From Albifimbria verrucaria (Eukaryota > Ascomycota > Sordariomycetes > Hypocreales > Stachybotryaceae): DNA of 64,000 nucleotides. Made by a program: the position numbers and the translations under genes. The notes beneath the pieces are model-generated. The model worked only from the letters and a program-made list of their open reading frames with translations. It was not told where the DNA came from and searched no databases. Below, piece after piece: positions 57,424 to 64,000 of this stretch (the first letter of the stretch is position 1; every line of letters begins with the position of its first letter). The stretch lies in assembly GCA_020081605.1 (NCBI GenBank), contig JAHREC010000009.1, forward strand, positions 1,674,001 through 1,738,000. The letters run 5' to 3'.

Positions 57424-60400
57424 TTATTTGAATGTTCCCTGGATCTTCTTGTACAGGTTGGTTTCGTGGAAGCTGTAGCTTGGATCGAGCTCGCAGAATG
57501 GGTGCTGCGAAAGTAATTTGATAGCCGTAGGCCGTTCGAGGGATCCCTATCATGTTGTCAGCACACTGTAGAGCACAATACCGTAGTCACAACTTACACT
57601 TGGAAGCAATCCATCATAAACGCCACCGCCAGAGGACCCAACGAGCCTTCAATGTCCTCAGGAATCGGCGGCGCCTCGCCGTTCGCAATCTTGTAGATGG
57701 CACCGACCGCCTCGTCCTTGCTCCAGGGCCGGCGTCCAGCAAGCATCTCCAATACCACACATCCCAAACTCCAGATGTCAACCTTGGCACTGTAACCCTC
57801 GCCTTGGGAGCGAATCACCTCCGGAGCCATCCAGAACACGGAGCCCTGCATAGAGTTGGTCTTGTCGTTGCGGTAAATGTCGTCCGACTTCTTAGAAATA
57901 CCAAAATCACTAATCTTGCACGTTCCGTCCACGTCCAGCAAAATGTTGTCGGCCTTCAAATCTCTGTGCAGGATACCCTCTCGGTGAAGGTACGCCAGAC
58001 CAAGCAACGTCTGACGCGTGAGCGACGATACAACCGACTCCTCAAACTTGCCATGCTTTCGCAAGCAAGAACCAATACTACCACCAGAGATATACTCAAG
58101 GAAGATGCTGATGCTTGTCTCCTTACGTTCGCATCCCAAGTACTGCACGATATTGACGTGGTCGAGGTGCTGCATGGTGTCAATCTCCTGGTCCAGTGCC
58201 GCCACCAACTCCTTCATCTTGTTTCGGTCTCCGCCGGCCGCCTTGGGGTTAACTTCAACTTCCTTGACAGCCAAGAATTCACCAGTCGTGGCGTTCATAC
58301 CCAGATACACACGGCCGTACGTTCCCTTTCCAATCAGCTGACCCTTGAACCATCTGAATGTCGTCTGCCTCTTGAGCTGCACATCCGAGGAGGTCTGGGG
58401 CAGGATCACGCTGCCTCGTTGATCGGGTCGGATCTGGACAATGTTGGCGTTGAACATCTTGGTGCTCTTGCGGCGCTGGAGGTTAGCGGCTGATTTGTTG
58501 TTGGCCAGCGTCTGGGACGTGATCGTGTATCGTTTGTTGGCCACCTCACGAATGGACTTCATTCGGCCCAGTCCGCTTACGCGGCGCGTGCTGTCCCGCG
58601 GCATCCTCTGTATGGAGGCAGGCCGCTCCAACGCCTTAAGGGTCGATTCGTCAGACCCAAGTGTGTCACCGGTGTCATAAAGCGATGGTTGCCGAGATGG
58701 CGCAACGGGCACGGCTGGCAAGGGTGGTAGAGGCGGCAACGATGGTATCAGGGGTACTGGGGCACGTCCTCGGAGCGGCTCGACATCTCCTCACCCTCAG
58801 GAATTGGAGATGGGGCTGATTCATCCTCGCCACCCTCTTCTAACACAGGTTGGTCCAAATCAAGGTTAGGGAAGAAGTCGTCAAGGTTGTTGAGCAGTGC
58901 GTCAGTGGGAGGACGATTGGCCCAGACATCCTTCTCGATAAAAGACTTGCGTCGGTTAAGCTTGCTATCCTTATCATCCGATTCCCAACTGTCTGACCGG
59001 GGAGTTGCGGGGTACGGCGACTCTTGGCACTTGATGCTTCCTCGTGGGACTCTCCAGGGTTCGCACTTGGATGCGATTGTGGAGATACGAACGAGACTCT
59101 GTTACTACTCCTGGTGCGTGGGTTAGTGTTGACGTATAAGCTAGGGCGCTTGCTCGCCATGCTTTCGCGGTTGGCCGCCTTGTTCTGCTGTCGTTTTGCC
59201 AAGGGAATTGCAAACAGGCCATCATCCGATTCGGCATCGCTGTCGTCATCTTGAGGCGGTGGTGCGCTTGGCTGCACGAATTGGACATCGGTGTCCTCAA
59301 AGTCGAGGTCTGGGCCATGAGACTTTCGTTTCTTTGCTTGTTCAGCAGTGGATGTTCGCTCTCTTGTGCTGGCGTTCGAGTTTCTCTTGGATGCTGTTTC
59401 TTTCTTAAAAATGTTCTTCTACTAGAAGTTTGCGTCACCGGCGAAGGCACACCGCTAGGGAGTAATCCGGCACGACAAACGGCACATCCCTTTCGCTCCT
59501 TATCAGAGCTCCTGGGGAAGCCGACGGTCGCTTGGACGTACTGCCACCTTGAACGAGTTCGCCGACGCTAGTGACATTGATTAGGAGGCTTTGTTCTTAC
59601 CTGATTGGAATGTGCTGCCGTTAGAAAAGCTGCTACGAGGCCCGTTTGCAGGAGATTGTCCGACCGCACCCATAGTCCTACCCATGCCCACCAGAGCTGC
59701 ACCAAGGTTATTGATACTGCTGCTCCTCTTGTTTCTGTCGGATGTGTCATTGTCCATCGTTGAGTTGAAAGGGTTTCTTGGCGTCAGGAATCCATCCATG
59801 CTTCCAGTTGAGGTCCGCGAGTTGTGCCTGTTCTTCTTCAAGGAATCGGCCTTGAGTAGAGTAGCAGAGGGTCACTTGGCGGAGCTGGTGGCTTCCTCTG
59901 AGGAAGCAGTTGATCCGGCTTCTTATCTTCGAATGGCGATATGCGCGGCTGATCAAAGTCGACGTTACGGCCAACGATACCAAAGCCACCGGGGATATCG
60001 GGTGCTGTCGGGCTGTCCACTCTAGTAGCTTGTCGCCTCTTCTCCAAGTACTCGCGCTGCTTCCTCTCCATCTCAGCCCGGTAATCCTTGGCATCCTGCG
60101 ATAGCGTCCTTTCATCCACAAGTTCTCCTGCAATTGAGCCCAGGCGTGACGTGGGAGGGGATGAGTTGGAGCGTTGCCTGACAAAACTATCTGGATCCAT
60201 ACCGGGCGATAGGAACCCAGGAGAGAGCGCAGAGGGCACCACTGAGCTCACATTGGAACGCATCGCATTGATAGGGCTTACGAAGAACTTGAGGCTGCCC
60301 AACGCATCTGCCTTCCCTCGCTTATTTGTGAGCAGTTTCATGTCGTCAAGAGGTTCTCCGCTCCGCATAATTCCCAATTCGGTGAGATGAATGTGGTACT

Positions 60401-62426
60401 GGTCTGGATTGTTGAGGCCTAGACCCGAGCAAATCAATTTTCGAATGCCAGCTGCTGTTTCTGCATCGGTAAGGTCGCACATGCGGTAATTCCAATGATC
60501 CATCGTTGCTAGCACGTACAGCCTCACCGGGCTCGAGCCTTTCCTGAGGCTGGGGAAGGAGTCGTTTTTCTGTGAGCTAAGGCTGGACCTAGGCCGCTCC
60601 ATGTGAGGCTCACTGGAACTAGAGCCACGGAATGGTAATGACCAAGTCTCCATCGCCAATGGTTTCGGCCCCGAACCCGGGGAGGCTGGGAAGTCGCGCT
60701 CGTCCGGTGATGGCATTGTGCCATCGTCCTTGGATCGTTTTTCCTCGACATGAAACTGCGAAAGCCCTTCGAATCTTTGGCCGAGCCGCCAGACTCGGCC
60801 CCTGCAGACCTGTCGCCAGATTCGAGCGGAGATTGGCGTGATGGAGATCTGGCGGCCGCGATCATGTCGCCAACACTCATGCCACGATTCACCATGGCAG
60901 TTATGTCTGGAGTAAATCCCGAGCCGTAATTGGCGGCATTTGACCAAATTGAATCGATGCTGTTGCGAGAGCGATGGCCATGTTTCGTCGTGCTGGGCGA
61001 TGCAGATGTGATTGATGGAGTTTGAACGTAAGGGACGTTGGCCATCTGTGGAACCGGGCTGCCGCCGGGGCTTTCCGTTCGTGTTGCAGCGCCACGAAAT
61101 GAGCCTGCATCTCCTGATTCACTTGCGTTGGGGCTGTGGCGCCGGCCACCATCGTTATCAATTTGTTTCAGTAGCGACCTGTGGTTTGAATCAGAACTCA
61201 TGGTGCCGCTGTTGAGAGTTGGGTGGTTGGACGGCCGATTCTGGGAATATCTCCTTGCGGAGAAACCAGGAATGACAGAGCCAAGAGTCTAATTCTCATG
61301 TCAGCGTAGGGAGACAAAAATGTCGTCCATGAAGAAATACTTACGTTGGGGAATCGGCAGGATCAGTTCCAGCACTTGGCAGACTGTTCCCATAACCAGT
61401 CGTGACAGAGTCTCGTCCAACACTGGTCACCATCTTCGCTGGGTCAACCGGCTTGCCGCTAACGATGCTCCTAACGAGCCGCCTCATTCGCTTGCCTTCT
61501 TCGCGCTCCTTTGGCGGATCCCATCCAACACCACTGTTCATGCATTCCTTCAACAGCTGAGGGTAGACTTGCTGATGCATCATGCCAAAGTTACCACGTC
61601 CACCGACGGTACTGCCTAGCTCGAGGAATTTGGATCCGTGGATGTCGAGCACTTTAAATGTTTCCTGCCAGTCCTTGGAGAATTGGTTCTTTGCCAGCCA
61701 AATCAGGACAGTATCCAGCGGCCACTGCGCTGCGACTTCCGGGGAGATGTTAGCAGTCGCATTTGACGAATTGGATGTTTTTCTCGTCTGAGTGGAGGAT
61801 GCGATGGAGTATAATCTTTCCCTTTCTCTCGTCTCGTCCATGGGGTCGTGGTGTTGGTATCAGTGCCGCTGAGAGGCGTCATGGCCGTCCACGACATTCG
61901 CGGGTTAGCGAGAGCAGCGATTGCCTCTTCAGGCCCGAAGCTTGGAATGCCCACGCCTTCGCCGTATGTGTCTCCACCGCTGGGGACGTAAGTGGCCGAC
62001 ATGCCATCGTTGGCGTTGGGGACGTAGGTGGCCGACATGCCGTCGTTGGGCGGCGGTGGGGAGGGGATCATCATGCCGTTGGACATTTGGGCGTGCAGCT
62101 TGGGATTGTAAGATTGCGGCTGGGCAGGCGGCGGCGGGGAGGAATGCTGTAGCCGGAGCGGGCATCGTATATGCGAGCAAAGTTGTTGTGCCATGGGGCC
62201 TGCTGACCCATGGCACTCCCGGAGGCGGCCCTGGAGGAGGAGGCAGAGAAACGCCAGGCGCAGCGGTCGCGGCGCCGGGATAACGGGGAGGAGGCGGCGG
62301 TAGATTTAGCAAGCTGTTGATCTGAGGGTTGACCATGGGCGGGGACATTGGCGGCGGCGGAGGAGGGACGTGGAATGGCCTCGTGGGATCAGTGCCCGAG
62401 ACATGTCTTTGGCCGCCTGAATACAT
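57424..62426 (-). CDS. BCK1: BCK1-type MAP kinase kinase kinase (cell wall integrity)
   Basis: MAPKKK of about 1610 aa, upstream in the Pkc1-Mkk-Slt2 cell-wall-integrity cascade. Order: Pro-rich N-terminus (MYSGGQRHVSGTDPTRPFHV, then PPPPPP runs); SAM domain (about 61740-61550: WPLDTVLIWLAKNQFSKDWQ, LDIHGSKFLEL); Ser-rich linker; RA-like ubiquitin fold (about 60530-60250: VRLYVLATMDHWNYRMCDLT, SGLGLNNPDQYHIHL); long disordered region; kinase domain (about 58360-57430: GQLIGKGTYGRVYLG, LAVKEVEV, HRDLKADN, ISDFGISKK, SVFWMAPEVI). All catalytic residues are present. Clear introns: 61289-61344, 59541-59600 and 57547-57597. The SAM/RA/kinase order is that of filamentous-fungal Bck1/Mck1. Several one-base slips occur in the linker, and one base is missing near 57540 (DPSERPTAIKLL). 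ATG 62426 is the likely start. Confidence 0.92.
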
Positions 62427-64000
62427 GGTGATGGACGAGGAGGAGGAGGTCGAGGAGGAGACGGAAGCGCGTTGCGGGGCGAGCCCGCCTCAAGCGCCTG
62501 GGCGAGCAGCAGTCGTGAGGAGGCCAGAGCTAGGGAGTGAGATGGATGAAGTATCCTCGATTGCGACGACGAAGGGTCGGTCGGAGAAAAAACGTAGCGC
62601 AAAACCCAAGGTCGGAGGGAGAGAAGTTGCGTGGTCGTTTGTGTGGAGAGCAGACCAGGGACTCTTTCGAGGCAGGGAACTGTTTCAACTTGGAGTGCGA
62701 CCAATCGAGCTCGAGGTCAGCGGGGTACCGCGCGTACGGCTCAGGTAGGGACGGGCGGGTGGCAGAGAAGAGAGAGAGAAGCGATGGGACGCTGCTGCGA
62801 ATCGTCTTGTCGCACGGCTGCGAAGAAAACTGGTGGAGTTGAGAGAACAGGCACCTCCTTTGTGATGCTCGGTGCTGCTCGGGCACGATGTAGTCCGGTG
62901 CTGCTGACTTACTGCTTAGTTAGGAGTACCTACTTCTTACACAAGACAGCGCAGCGCAGCACAGCGCAGCACCAGCATGGGCAGATTAGAGCACGCAAAG
63001 TACTCGACGGTAAGGTACACCAGAACAGGCAGTGCACTTGGGGGCCGGTCAAGGAACAAACTCCTAACTAATGTACCTACGGCCAAACGCTGCAACGGCA
63101 TGCCAGGCCGGGTATCTCTACCTAAGTCCCTACCTGCCTAAGTAACCGCATTCCATGAAACCAGCATGGGCACTGTTTAGGTTGCGGCTTGGCTTGGCTT
63201 GGCTGCAACAAGGCAATCATCCGACGAACCGTCAGCGCATTTCAGCCAGGTCGCAAAGACACTGGAGCACGCATGCGCGAGGTTGGTTGGCTGGTTGATC
63301 GCTTAGGCCGGGTTTGCTGGCGGGTGAGTTTGCGACCCAGCGCCAGCTGTTGGTACCTCTAGGTCTACCTGGTTGGTTACCTGCTAACTGAACTACAGTA
63401 CGAGGCTAGTCAGTGCGTTAGGGATTTTACTGCTGTGGGTCACCGATGAACTGAACCCTGTGATCTAAAAGTTCCCCTGCCTCTGCCTACAATGGGCCGA
63501 GGCTTGCCTACCCAAACCTACCGACCTACACTGCCTTGCCTAGTCAACTTTGGCCAGGGTCTCGCACCCTTGCGCCCACGACAAAGTGACAAAGTGCGCC
63601 TTTGCTGTGGCTTTGCCTTTGGCTCGGCTTTGGGGGTTGAGAGCGAGACGGCCTGGATGCATGTATGTATGCATGTGTGTGCGCGCACCCACGCCTCTGC
63701 CGATGCAGCTCCCCTTTCACTGCATCGATATCAAAAGCCTGGGCGCTTAGAAGAGCATCCAACGGCCGACTCGGGTGGGTGCAGCCAACCTAGCGAATCG
63801 TAAGCTGCCCTCGTTCCGCTTCCAGCCTGCCCGCTCGGCCAATCAGACCGGTCCGAAGCCCATCGACCGGGGATTCCTGCGGTCGCAGGGGGTTGACATG
63901 CTCCTTTGGGATTGCTGAGGATGTCTTTGGAGCTGACGTGCGTTGACCGACCGGCAGAACCCAAACGGAGAAGATTGTCAAAGGCAAGGGCCGATGCCAG
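62427..64000. other. Upstream region of BCK1
   Basis: About 1.6 kb to the window edge. It holds the BCK1 promoter and leader plus simple repeats (CGCAGCA-type near 62946-62972; GGCTT near 63186). No gene is supported. Confidence 0.5.
63186..63204. repeat. GGCTT simple repeat
   Basis: Three to four tandem GGCTT units in non-coding DNA. Confidence 0.8.

Noticed and set aside
57552..58493. 313-codon plus-strand open frame
   Set aside because: It is the complement of the BCK1 kinase domain, whose catalytic motifs prove the minus strand codes; the plus frame has no motif.
1..64000. Mass pseudogenisation of the region
   Set aside because: Frame slips hit essential conserved genes while catalytic residues, splice sites and downstream frames stay intact; sequence error fits better.

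Overview
The window looks like nuclear DNA of a filamentous ascomycete (Pezizomycotina, probably Sordariomycetes). Genes lie on both strands. Introns are short (47-197 nt) with GTAAGT-like donors, CTAAC/CTAAT branch points and YAG acceptors. The gene content is fungal: a HeLo-domain protein, an AA11-like protein, FIG1, BCK1, COG3, a RINT1/Tip20 tether and a GH47 mannosidase.

Layout. A Ser/Thr kinase (-) runs off the left edge and is divergent from a HeLo + pseudokinase gene (+, 2047-3768). Next come a secreted AA11-like protein (5333-6991), a membrane-anchored alpha/beta-hydrolase-like gene (8491-10107) and a flavin monooxygenase (-, 10466-12585). A 4.7-kb gene-free stretch precedes a Sec7-PH Arf exchange factor (17317-21770). 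A secreted HNH nuclease (-), two adjacent F-box/ankyrin genes (-) and a tyrosine phosphatase (-) fill 22718-31249. After another empty 3.3 kb there are an MFS transporter (34567-36283), an FMP25-like RCC1 protein (-), COG3 (+), a double-GFA-domain protein (+), a mitochondrial carrier (+), RINT1/Tip20 (-), FIG1 (+), a GH47 alpha-mannosidase (-) and the cell-wall-integrity MAPKKK BCK1 (-, 57424-62426). The remainder is promoter or spacer DNA.

Functional themes. Several unrelated genes serve the secretory pathway: Arf GEF, COG3, the Dsl1-type tether RINT1 and GH47. BCK1 and the tyrosine phosphatase belong to phospho-signalling. The most system-like locus is the left edge: a HeLo (HET-S/MLKL-type helical bundle) + pseudokinase gene sharing a 256-bp promoter with an active-looking kinase, an arrangement reminiscent of RIPK3-MLKL. 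That reading is inference.

A caution covers the whole window. Most multi-exon genes read through only if one or more single bases, usually in C or G runs, are restored. The shifts occur in conserved housekeeping genes (COG3, RINT1, carrier, FMP25), so base-calling errors are likelier than mass pseudogenisation. Coordinates span the whole gene from inferred start to stop; the longest gene models have approximate internal structure.
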